DNA of 12,014 bases from an uncultured Collinsella sp. (GTDB taxonomy: Bacteria > Actinomycetota > Coriobacteriia > Coriobacteriales > Coriobacteriaceae), in assembly GCA_902478885.1 (NCBI GenBank), contig CABSMS010000066.1:1-12014 (forward strand), written 5' to 3'. Position numbers and translations under genes: made by a program. The stretch's first letter is position 1, and each line of letters begins with the position of its first letter. Shown in pieces: positions 1 through 8,233 of the stretch. The notes under the pieces are model-generated. The model was not told the origin of the DNA. It saw only the letters and a list, made by a program, of their open reading frames with translations, and searched no databases.

Positions 1-69
1 ACTGGGAATGTTTTGTGCTTCTGCGTGCCGGCGTGGCGCGTAGACAGTCCATGAATGTAAGGAGTAAAC

Positions 70-1356
<1,287 letters not shown>

Positions 1357-1378
1357 TCGGGACTATTTGGTTATTGCG

Positions 1379-1420
1379 ATATACCCCTTTGCAGCCCAAG
1401 CGGGCGGCCGAGGGGTATAT
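1379..1420 (+). terminator. Hairpin between purA and purD, possible terminator or attenuator
   Basis: A perfect 10-bp inverted repeat, ATATACCCCT (1379-1388) and AGGGGTATAT (1411-1420), encloses a smaller GCCC/GGGC hairpin (1394-1397 with 1402-1405, loop AAGC). It lies 22 nt after the purA stop. The sequence after it, TTGCTTGC, is only moderately T-rich, so intrinsic termination is plausible but not certain. If it does terminate, purD needs its own promoter in 1421-1470, where I see no good -35/-10 pair. Partial read-through from purA is an equally good reading. Confidence 0.45.
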
Positions 1421-1462
1421 TTGCTTGCAAAGGGCTCGCGCGGAGCGGGCCATTCATCCATA

Positions 1463-1469
1463 GAGGAGG
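1463..1469 (+). promoter_or_regulatory. Shine-Dalgarno that fixes the purD TTG start
   Basis: GAGGAGG, a near-ideal anti-Shine-Dalgarno match, sits 5 nt before the TTG at 1475. No ATG or GTG in this frame nearby has comparable spacing. The ATG at 1307 in the same frame lies inside purA and has no ribosome binding site. Confidence 0.8.
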
Positions 1470-1474
1470 CACCC

Positions 1475-2779
<1,305 letters not shown>

Positions 2780-2800
2780 AATCCGAGAGGAATGAGACGG

Positions 2801-3496
2801 ATGGACGAGAAGAACGAAGAGCTCGTGGACGCGCAGATCGTCGAAGAGGACAGCCGCATGTATGGGCACGCCGAGGGCGAGCCTGGTGGCGAGGTCGCTG
2901 ACGAGCCGGCGCTGGTGCTGGGCGACGACGACCCGCACGATGCCGAGCTGCACGAGAAGATTCTTTCGGAGGAGTGCGCCTGGAAGGGCAAGATCCTCGA
3001 CGTCCACCGTCTTGAGGTTGAGCTGCCCAACGGTCGCCGCAGCGCCCGCGATATCGTTCGCCATCCGGGTGCGGCGGCCGTCGTGGCGCTGACCGAGAGC
3101 GGCAAGATCGTACTGGTGCGTCAGTACCGCACCGCCATCGACCGCGTGACGGTCGAGATTCCCGCCGGCAAGCTCGATCCAGGCGAGGATCCGCTCGATT
3201 GCGCCAAGCGCGAACTGCATGAGGAGACGGGCTTTAGGGCTGGTCGTATTCGCTTTTTGACGTCGATTGTCACGTCCTGCGGTTTTTGCGATGAGATCAT
3301 CCGCATCTACTTGGCTACCAAGCTCGAGTTTGATGCGCCCAACCCCGATGATGACGAGTTTGTCAACGTGGACCTGGTGCCGCTGCACGAGCTGATCGAC
3401 GCCGTGCTCGACGGCAAGATCGAAGACGCCAAGACCGTCGTAGGCGCGCTTGCCTGCGACAGCATCGCGCACCGCTTGGGTGGGGCCGAGCTCTAG
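2801..3496 (+). CDS. Nudix hydrolase, ADP-ribose pyrophosphatase type
   Basis: Predicted to hydrolyse a nucleoside diphosphate linked to another moiety, most likely ADP-ribose to AMP and ribose 5-phosphate (EC 3.6.1.13). The complete Nudix box GX5EX7REUXEEXGU is present at residues 123-145 (G123, E129, R137-E138, E141-E142, G144). It is preceded by VRQYR (106-110) and EIPAGKLD, typical of the ADP-ribose/NudF-like subgroup, and followed by a CGFCDE segment where that subgroup usually has a PGF.DE motif. Residues 1-58 form an acidic extension (about 21 Asp/Glu against 3 Lys/Arg) of unknown role, which makes the 231-residue protein somewhat long. I chose ATG 2801 because GAGAGG at 2785-2790 is 10 nt away; the in-frame ATG at 2792 is only 1 nt from it. 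Probable operon partner of purD. The substrate is inferred from motif context only. Confidence 0.88.
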   Translation: MDEKNEELVDAQIVEEDSRMYGHAEGEPGGEVADEPALVLGDDDPHDAELHEKILSEECAWKGKILDVHRLEVELPNGRRSARDIVRHPGAAAVVALTESGKIVLVRQYRTAIDRVTVEIPAGKLDPGEDPLDCAKRELHEETGFRAGRIRFLTSIVTSCGFCDEIIRIYLATKLEFDAPNPDDDEFVNVDLVPLHELIDAVLDGKIEDAKTVVGALACDSIAHRLGGAEL

Positions 3497-3524
3497 GTTA
3501 CGCGGTTTTACCAAACCGCGTAAC
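3497..3524 (+). terminator. 12-bp perfect hairpin directly after the Nudix stop codon
   Basis: GTTACGCGGTTT (3497-3508) and AAACCGCGTAAC (3513-3524) pair perfectly around a TACC loop, beginning at the base after the TAG stop. No T-run follows, so this is not a classical intrinsic terminator. It could protect the 3' end of the mRNA, act with Rho, or be part of the adjacent repeat. Stem strength makes a structural role likely. Confidence 0.5.
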
Positions 3525-3537
3525 GAGTCGACGCTGC

Positions 3538-3635
3538 AAACGCCCCTAAGCGGCAATCTGCCTTTCAATCGTCGCTCGCGTACCGAAGTACGCGTCGCTC
3601 CTCTTTCAAGGCACCTTGCTCGCTTAGGGACGTTT
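3538..3635. repeat. Compound palindromic intergenic element (about 98 nt)
   Basis: Three nested layers of symmetry share one centre. The outer arms 3538-3552 and 3621-3635 match at 14 of 15 positions. The middle arms 3553-3568 and 3604-3619 pair GCAA with TTGC and TGCCTT with AAGGCA, with small internal mismatches. The apex is a perfect 7-bp stem, CGCGTAC (3577-3583) with GTACGCG (3588-3594), closed by a CGAA tetraloop. An 8-nt direct repeat CGTCGCTC (3570-3577 and 3593-3600) flanks the apex. There is no coding signal and no T-run. The architecture suits a dispersed palindromic repeat or a structured RNA; which of these cannot be told from one copy. Confidence 0.65.
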
Positions 3636-3638
3636 TCG

Positions 3639-3668
3639 CTGACGCTGCCAGAACATCGGTGTTATGCT
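3639..3668 (+). promoter_or_regulatory. Candidate promoter for the ABC exporter gene
   Basis: CTGACG (3639-3644) as -35 and TATGCT (3663-3668) as -10 are separated by 18 nt. TG at 3660-3661 places an extended -10 one base before the hexamer. Each hexamer matches 4 of 6 consensus positions. It is the best candidate I see between the palindromic element and the gene at 3744. The leader would be about 70 nt and contain the dyad CCGGTT-C-AACCGG at 3696-3708. Confidence 0.35.
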
Positions 3669-3743
3669 TGTTGGGACGCTTTGTTTTCAGCCTGACCGGT
3701 TCAACCGGATTTCTCACGCTATTTATTTCTCTTCGAGGATTGC

Positions 3744-5510
3744 ATGTTTAAAAGGTTTCTCTCGTATTACGAGCCCCAGACGGGGCTTTTTGTTGCCGAT
3801 ACTGTTTGTGCTCTGGTGCTTGCTGCCATTGACCTTGCGTTTCCTATTATTCTGCGCAATCTGACCGGCGGGTTGTTTACCCAGGGTCAGGCTGCCATTA
3901 TGCAGGCGCTCGGTATGATTGCGGTGGGACTGGTGCTGATGTATGCCATCCGCTGCGCCTGCCGCTACTTTGTGAGCTATTGGGGTCACGTGATGGGCGC
4001 GCGCATGGAGTCCAAGATGCGCGAGGACCTGTTCGACCAGTATGAGCGCTTCAGCTTTGCGTACTTCGACCGCAACAGCTCGGGCGACATGATGAGCCGC
4101 GTGGTCAACGACCTGTTCGATATCTGCGAGGCGGCGCATCACGTGCCCGAGTGGATCATCATCTGCGGCATCGAGATTATCGGCTCGTTTGTGATCCTCT
4201 TTACCATCGCCCCGGTGCTGGCGCTCGCCATGGCCGTGGTGACGGCGGCGTTTTCGGCCATCATGTTTTGGCAGAACATGCGCATGCGCGAGGTCTTTAG
4301 CGACAACCGCAAAAAGATCAGCGGCATCAATGCGCAGCTGCAGGATTCGCTGGCGGGCATGCGCGTGGTCAAGAGCTTTGCCAATGAGGAGACCGAACGC
4401 TTCAAGTTCCGCGCCTCAAACAATCGCTATCTTTCGTCCAAGGAGAACATGTATCACGCCATGGGCGTCTATACCGCGACGTATGGCCTGCTTTCGGGTG
4501 TGCTCTATGTGATCGTGGTGCTGCTGGGCGGCTGGCTGGTCGCCCAGGGGCAGCTGCAGGCGGTCGATATGGCGACCTTTGCACTCTATATTTCGCTGTT
4601 CTGCACGCCGCTCGAGACACTCGTCAATTCGGCCGAAACGTATCAGAAGGCTATCGCCGGCTTTAAGCGTATGGACGAGGTGCTCTCGACCGCGCCGGAT
4701 ATCCAGGACAAGCCGGGCGCTACGGATCTGCAGGTGACTGCCGGCGCCGTGGAGTATCACGACGTGTGCTTTAACTACGAGGATGTTGAGCTCGCGGGCG
4801 ATGGCGCACGTCCCGTTATCGACCATATGGACCTGTCCATCAAGCCCGGTCAGACCATCGCTTTGGTTGGTCCCTCGGGCGGCGGCAAATCGACGACTTG
4901 TTCGCTGTTGCCGCGCTTTTACGACGTTGCCGCCGGTTCCATTAGCATCGACGGCCAGGATGTGCGCGACGTGACGCAACATAGTCTGCGCCGTGCCATC
5001 GGCCTGGTGCAGCAAGATGTGTACCTGTTCGATGGAACGATCGGCGAGAACATCGCCTACGGCAAGCCGGGCGCCACAGCGGAAGAGATCGCCGAGGCGG
5101 CCCGCCGTGCCAATATCGATGCCTTTATCGAGTCGCTGCCGCAAGGCTACGACACCGTGGTGGGCGAGCGCGGCAGCCGTCTTTCGGGTGGTCAAAAGCA
5201 GCGCGTCGCCATTGCGCGCGTGTTTCTCAAGAATCCCAAGATTCTTATTTTGGATGAGGCGACGAGTGCCCTGGATAACGAGAGCGAGGAAGCGGTGCAG
5301 GAGTCGCTCGAAGAGCTGGCACGCGGCCGTACCACGATCATCATCGCCCACCGTCTCTCGACTATTAAGCATGCTGACGAGATTGCGACCGTTGAGCATG
5401 GTCGCGTTGTGGAACGTGGCACGCACGAGGAGCTTCTCGCCCGTGGCGGCACCTATGCCCGTTACTATCGAATGCAGTTCGAAGGTGCGCGTGCGCACGA
5501 GCTCGACTGA
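3744..5510 (+). CDS. ABC exporter half-transporter (permease fused to ATPase)
   Basis: Inner-membrane ATP-driven exporter of the ABCB/MsbA-like type, working as a homodimer or with an unlinked partner; the substrate cannot be predicted. Residues 1-310 form the transmembrane domain, with hydrophobic segments near 16-38, 51-70, 136-158, 158-176, 247-267 and 276-292. Residues 335-588 form the nucleotide-binding domain. All ATPase motifs are intact: A-loop Tyr345, Walker A GPSGGGKST (376-384), Q-loop Gln424, exporter X-loop TVVGERG (471-477), signature LSGGQ (480-484), Walker B ILILD (500-504) with catalytic Glu505, D-loop SALD (508-511) and switch His536. So it is not a degenerate-site subunit. 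The length, 588 residues, is typical. GAGGA at 3735-3739 precedes the ATG. The next gene starts 19 nt after the stop, which suggests an operon. No neighbouring biosynthetic gene hints at a substrate. Confidence 0.93.
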   Translation: MFKRFLSYYEPQTGLFVADTVCALVLAAIDLAFPIILRNLTGGLFTQGQAAIMQALGMIAVGLVLMYAIRCACRYFVSYWGHVMGARMESKMREDLFDQYERFSFAYFDRNSSGDMMSRVVNDLFDICEAAHHVPEWIIICGIEIIGSFVILFTIAPVLALAMAVVTAAFSAIMFWQNMRMREVFSDNRKKISGINAQLQDSLAGMRVVKSFANEETERFKFRASNNRYLSSKENMYHAMGVYTATYGLLSGVLYVIVVLLGGWLVAQGQLQAVDMATFALYISLFCTPLETLVNSAETYQKAIAGFKRMDEVLSTAPDIQDKPGATDLQVTAGAVEYHDVCFNYEDVELAGDGARPVIDHMDLSIKPGQTIALVGPSGGGKSTTCSLLPRFYDVAAGSISIDGQDVRDVTQHSLRRAIGLVQQDVYLFDGTIGENIAYGKPGATAEEIAEAARRANIDAFIESLPQGYDTVVGERGSRLSGGQKQRVAIARVFLKNPKILILDEATSALDNESEEAVQESLEELARGRTTIIIAHRLSTIKHADEIATVEHGRVVERGTHEELLARGGTYARYYRMQFEGARAHELD

Positions 5511-5529
5511 TTGATATGACAGGAAGATC

Positions 5530-6495
5530 ATGGCTGATAAGAACCCTTTGACTCCGGAAGAAGTGACGGAGTTATTCTCCGAAATCGATGCATCCGGCGT
5601 CTTGGATCCTACGCTCGCCAAAAAGCGTACCGAGCGCATGCGCGAGAAAGAGGCCGCCGTCAAGCGCGGTGACAAGGCGACGCTGGCGCGGCTGCGCAGC
5701 GAGGATCGCGCGAGCCAGGCAAAACATATCGACCCACTGTCCGAGGACGACCCTTCGGGTTCGCAGGTGAGCCATACCATTACGAAGACCGCCATGGCCG
5801 TGGTTATCGGCATTTTGGTGCTGATTGTTGGCATGCAGATTGGCTACGGCGTGATGCGACGTCTGAATACCGCGAACCTTTCCGAAAGTGTTTCGGTGGA
5901 TACCGTTTCGACCGCGCTCAAGGGTGGACTTGAATGGGGCAATGGCTTTACGCAGTTCCCGCTCGATTTTACCGTCGACGAGGCAGATGAGCGCACGGGC
6001 ACGGTTGAGGTGACGGTGCTGGACACGTCTTCTGCCAATGAACTCGAGCTGCTGTCCAACGGTCAGATTCAGGCGGCGGCGCTCGCAACCAATGCCCTGC
6101 TCAACGACAAGATCGACCGCGTAGTGTATAACGTTCACGCCTATATCGACGAGGACAGCAGGATCCAGCACGATTCCTTCTTTGGCATGTTTCCTGCTCA
6201 GGGGCACCAAAGCGCCATCCTGACGTTCGTTTGGACCAAGAGCTCGTCCAACGCCACGAGTATCGACTGGAAGATGCGCATCGTAAGCATGGACGACACC
6301 ATTGCCGAGCGCATTCAAAAACAGGTCAACTCGGTTTCGTCGCTTATCGAGGACCCGGTGGTGAGCCAGACCAAGATCACGGAGGAGCAGGCCGAGCGCG
6401 ATCTTGAGCATCGTCTGCACGGTCGAGAGATCTTCCGCGGCGGAAAGCCCGATCGCACGCCGTCCGAGCTGCTGGAGCAGGACAAGCAAAAGTAG
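5530..6495 (+). CDS. Unrecognised single-pass membrane protein, 321 aa
   Basis: I do not recognise a family. Residues 1-80 are hydrophilic, with a strongly charged Lys/Arg/Glu stretch at about 31-65 that looks helical or coiled-coil. A single hydrophobic segment spans about 88-109 (AMAVVIGILVLIVG and onward), followed by two arginines. Residues 115-321 are a mixed alpha/beta-looking domain with no cysteine or obvious catalytic motif, ending in a charged tail (residues about 280-321). There is no signal peptide and no lipobox, so it is probably anchored by the internal helix; topology is uncertain. The ATG is preceded by AGGA at 5521-5524. It follows the ABC exporter gene by 19 nt and precedes a strong terminator, so the two genes very likely share an mRNA. 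An accessory role for the exporter is possible but rests only on position. Coding status is well supported by length, ribosome binding site and codon use. Confidence 0.85.
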   Translation: MADKNPLTPEEVTELFSEIDASGVLDPTLAKKRTERMREKEAAVKRGDKATLARLRSEDRASQAKHIDPLSEDDPSGSQVSHTITKTAMAVVIGILVLIVGMQIGYGVMRRLNTANLSESVSVDTVSTALKGGLEWGNGFTQFPLDFTVDEADERTGTVEVTVLDTSSANELELLSNGQIQAAALATNALLNDKIDRVVYNVHAYIDEDSRIQHDSFFGMFPAQGHQSAILTFVWTKSSSNATSIDWKMRIVSMDDTIAERIQKQVNSVSSLIEDPVVSQTKITEEQAERDLEHRLHGREIFRGGKPDRTPSELLEQDKQK

Positions 6496-6517
6496 CCCGC
6501 AGCCACATAGAACGATG

Positions 6518-6557
6518 TCATCCCGCGTGAGCCGCAAGCCCACGCGGGATGATTTTT
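6518..6557 (+). terminator. Intrinsic terminator of the ABC exporter operon
   Basis: A 12-bp stem (6518-6529 with 6541-6552, core CATCCCGCGTG/CACGCGGGATG) with an 11-nt loop is followed directly by five Ts (6553-6557). It lies 22 nt after the stop of the membrane protein gene. Its 3' end and T-run are also the first bases of the long inverted repeat at 6549-6655. Confidence 0.88.
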
Positions 6558-6655
6558 CTGGGACGGGGATTAAAAAATCATTCTGTCATGTATGCAGTTG
6601 GCGACAAATCTCTGCTCTCAGAATGATTTTTTAATCCCTGTCCCAGAAAAATCAT
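6549..6655. repeat. Long near-perfect inverted repeat with fourfold motif (REPIN-like)
   Basis: Arms 6549-6585 and 6619-6655 (37 nt each) are complementary throughout, with one G-T position (6565/6639). The central 33 nt (6586-6618) are not part of the repeat. Each arm is itself a smaller palindrome: ATGATTTTT at 6549-6557 opposes AAAAATCAT at 6573-6581, and AATGATTTTT at 6622-6631 opposes AAAAATCATT at 6647-6656. The GGGAC/GTCCC core lies between them. Four alternating copies of one motif can therefore fold either as one long hairpin or as two short ones. The form resembles paired REP sequences (REPINs) or a small non-autonomous element; no transposase gene is in the window. Confidence 0.75.
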
Positions 6656-6674
6656 TATGCACAGGAAGTCATAA

Positions 6675-6703
6675 TTATCATTTTGTAAACAATTCTATGT
6701 AAT
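6675..6703 (+). promoter_or_regulatory. Candidate distal promoter for carAB
   Basis: TTATCA (6675-6680) and TGTAAT (6698-6703) are separated by 17 nt, in an AT-rich stretch unlike the surrounding GC-rich DNA. The hexamers match 4 and 5 of 6 consensus positions. It may be an alternative or additional start to the proximal promoter at 6706-6734. Confidence 0.35.
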
Positions 6704-6705
6704 TA

Positions 6706-6734
6706 ATGCCATGGGCGATGCTTGCGGTTAGAAT
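6706..6734 (+). promoter_or_regulatory. Candidate proximal promoter for carAB
   Basis: ATGCCA (6706-6711, 4 of 6) and TAGAAT (6729-6734, 5 of 6) have the ideal 17-nt spacing. Transcription would start near 6741, giving a leader of about 52 nt that contains the whole PyrR-type hairpin. The -10 hexamer is exactly the 6-nt spacer of a GCGGT...ACCGC dyad (6724-6728 and 6735-6739), a possible operator. Confidence 0.5.
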
Positions 6735-6757
6735 ACCGCGAGGCCTAACTACACACC

Positions 6758-6788
6758 TTTAAGCCGGTCCTGTGAGACCGGGAAGGAG
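6758..6788 (+). promoter_or_regulatory. PyrR-type RNA binding hairpin next to the carA ribosome binding site
   Basis: CCGGTC (6764-6769) and GACCGG (6776-6781) form a 6-bp stem closed by the hexaloop CTGTGA. GGTCCTGTGAGACC fits the core of the known PyrR recognition pattern RUCCNGNGAG, with the CNGNGA hexaloop. TTTAAG precedes the stem, as often seen in PyrR sites. The Shine-Dalgarno AAGGAG (6783-6788) begins 2 nt after the stem, and there is no terminator between the hairpin and the ATG at 6793. This arrangement suits translational repression, as described for PyrR in mycobacteria, rather than the transcription attenuation of Bacillus. UMP-bound PyrR would stabilise the hairpin and hinder ribosome access. 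Motif match is direct; regulation is inferred. Confidence 0.85.
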
Positions 6789-6792
6789 AACT

Positions 6793-8232
6793 ATGGCGAA
6801 CAACCATATTGCGGGCGCTGCCGCCCGCACCATCGCGCCCAGCGAGCTGTGCCAGCGTATGCTGGCTAAAACCAGCAAGGGCACCTGCGGTCCCTGCATC
6901 CTGTATCTTGAGGATGGGACCATTTTTTATGGCCGTGCATGCGGTGCCGAGGGTACCGCAACCGGCGAGGTCTGCTTTAACACGTCGCTCGAAGGCTACT
7001 TTGAGGTCATGACCGACCCGAGCTATGCCGGCCAAATCGTAACCATGACCTATCCGCAAATCGGCAACTACGGCATTGACGAGACCGATGTCCAGTCGGC
7101 CTTCCCCGGCGATACCGCTCGCCCCGCGAGCGCTCCCGCCATGCGCGGCATGGTCGTCCACGACATGTGCGCCACGCCTTCTAACTGGCGCTCGACCGTC
7201 AGCGTGCCGGAGTACCTGCGTGCACACGGCATCGTCGCTATCGAGGGCGTCGACACCCGCGCTCTCGTGCGCCACCTGCGCGACAACGGTTCCAAGATGG
7301 GCATAATCTCGACGGAGATCTTTGACGTTGACGAGCTTGCCGAGCGCCTGTCCGCCGCGCCTACGCTGGTCGGCGAGAACCTGGTCAAGACCGTGAGCTG
7401 CCCTGAGCCCCATATCTTTGCCGCGAGCGACCTGCCCGCTACGCATGACTTTGCGCTTGCCCCTGTCGCTCCTGCCCGCCACAAAGTGGTCGCCTACGAC
7501 TGCGGTGTCAAGCGCGGCATCCTGGAGGGCCTGGTCCGTGCCGGCTGCAACCTCACCGTCGTGCCGTGGGATACGCCCGCGAGTGAGGTGCTCGACATGA
7601 ATCCTGATGGCGTCTTTTTGTCCAACGGCCCCGGCGACCCCGATGCCGTGGTGGAGACCTACGAGCAGGTGCAGCAGCTGATCGGCAAGGTGCCGGTCTT
7701 TGGTATTTGCCTGGGTCACCAGATGATCAGCTTGGCCTGCGGCGCCCAAATGGAAAAGCTTAAATTCGGTCACCGTGGCGGTAACCAGCCGGTTATGAAT
7801 CTGGTGAGCCGTCGCGTGGAGATCACCGCGCAAAACCACGGCTTTGGCCTGCTGTTCCCCAGTCTGGGCAAACTGATTCCGGAGCTTTCCGGCGGCGAAA
7901 CCGAGCATGCGGCCGATGGCGACCTGCGCGCCTGGGTGCGTCGCGGCGTCGCGCCGGTCGTGATGAACGAGCGCTTTGGTCGCATTCGCCTGACACATGT
8001 GAACCTCAACGACGGCACCGCCGAGGGCATCCAGCTGCTCGACGCCCCGTGTTTCTCGGTCCAGTACCACCCCGAGGCTTCGCCCGGCCCCACCGATGCC
8101 CACTATCTCTTTACCGCCTTTACGCGACTCATGGACGGCGAGGAGAACTACCTGGACATCGACACCGCGAAGGACCGCCTCGCCGGCTGGAATTTCGCCG
8201 AGTCCGAGAACGCTGCGACCGAGGAGAACTAA
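6793..8232 (+). CDS. carA: Carbamoyl phosphate synthetase small (glutaminase) subunit (EC 6.3.5.5)
   Basis: Hydrolyses glutamine and passes ammonia to CarB for carbamoyl phosphate synthesis. The N-terminal CarA domain (about 35-190) contains YLEDGTIFYG, TSLEGYFEVMTDPSY and AIEGVDTRALVRHLR. The class I glutamine amidotransferase domain starts near 232 and contains LSNGPGDPD (276-284), nucleophile Cys306 in GICLGHQ, ITAQNHGF (His349) and the triad residues His426 and Glu428 in QYHPEASPGP. At 479 residues it is about 100 longer than E. coli CarA: about 33 extra at the N-terminus, about 36 inserted after QNHGF (within 352-399) and a short acidic tail. All catalytic residues are kept, so it should be active. 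The start is ATG 6793, with AAGGAG 4 nt upstream; an in-frame GTG at 6772 lies inside the PyrR hairpin and is rejected. carB follows after 1 nt. Confidence 0.97.
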   Translation: MANNHIAGAAARTIAPSELCQRMLAKTSKGTCGPCILYLEDGTIFYGRACGAEGTATGEVCFNTSLEGYFEVMTDPSYAGQIVTMTYPQIGNYGIDETDVQSAFPGDTARPASAPAMRGMVVHDMCATPSNWRSTVSVPEYLRAHGIVAIEGVDTRALVRHLRDNGSKMGIISTEIFDVDELAERLSAAPTLVGENLVKTVSCPEPHIFAASDLPATHDFALAPVAPARHKVVAYDCGVKRGILEGLVRAGCNLTVVPWDTPASEVLDMNPDGVFLSNGPGDPDAVVETYEQVQQLIGKVPVFGICLGHQMISLACGAQMEKLKFGHRGGNQPVMNLVSRRVEITAQNHGFGLLFPSLGKLIPELSGGETEHAADGDLRAWVRRGVAPVVMNERFGRIRLTHVNLNDGTAEGIQLLDAPCFSVQYHPEASPGPTDAHYLFTAFTRLMDGEENYLDIDTAKDRLAGWNFAESENAATEEN

Positions 8233-8233
8233 C

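Noticed and set aside
1..69. Possible promoter or end of an upstream gene before purA
   Set aside because: Apart from the Shine-Dalgarno at 58-64, I found no -35/-10 pair with acceptable spacing, and the stretch is too short to judge an upstream gene.
3450..3864. Short + strand open frames across the gap before the ABC exporter
   Set aside because: They run through palindromic DNA and into the exporter gene in another frame, lack ribosome binding sites and have no conserved features.
4416..5834. Minus-strand open frame opposite the ABC exporter and membrane protein genes
   Set aside because: It crosses the boundary between two well-supported + strand genes and has no recognisable motif.
6404..6634. 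Short + strand open frame overlapping the membrane protein end and the terminator
   Set aside because: It runs through the terminator and into the inverted repeat, with no ribosome binding site.
6772..6792. GTG start seven codons upstream of the carA ATG
   Set aside because: The GTG lies in the hexaloop of the PyrR hairpin and has no ribosome binding site of its own; AAGGAG at 6783-6788 serves ATG 6793.
8096..8233. Upstream in-frame ATG extension of carB inside carA
   Set aside because: Conserved CarB sequence starts at MPKRTDIKRI from ATG 8234, preceded by GAGGAG; the extension is an out-of-frame reading of carA.
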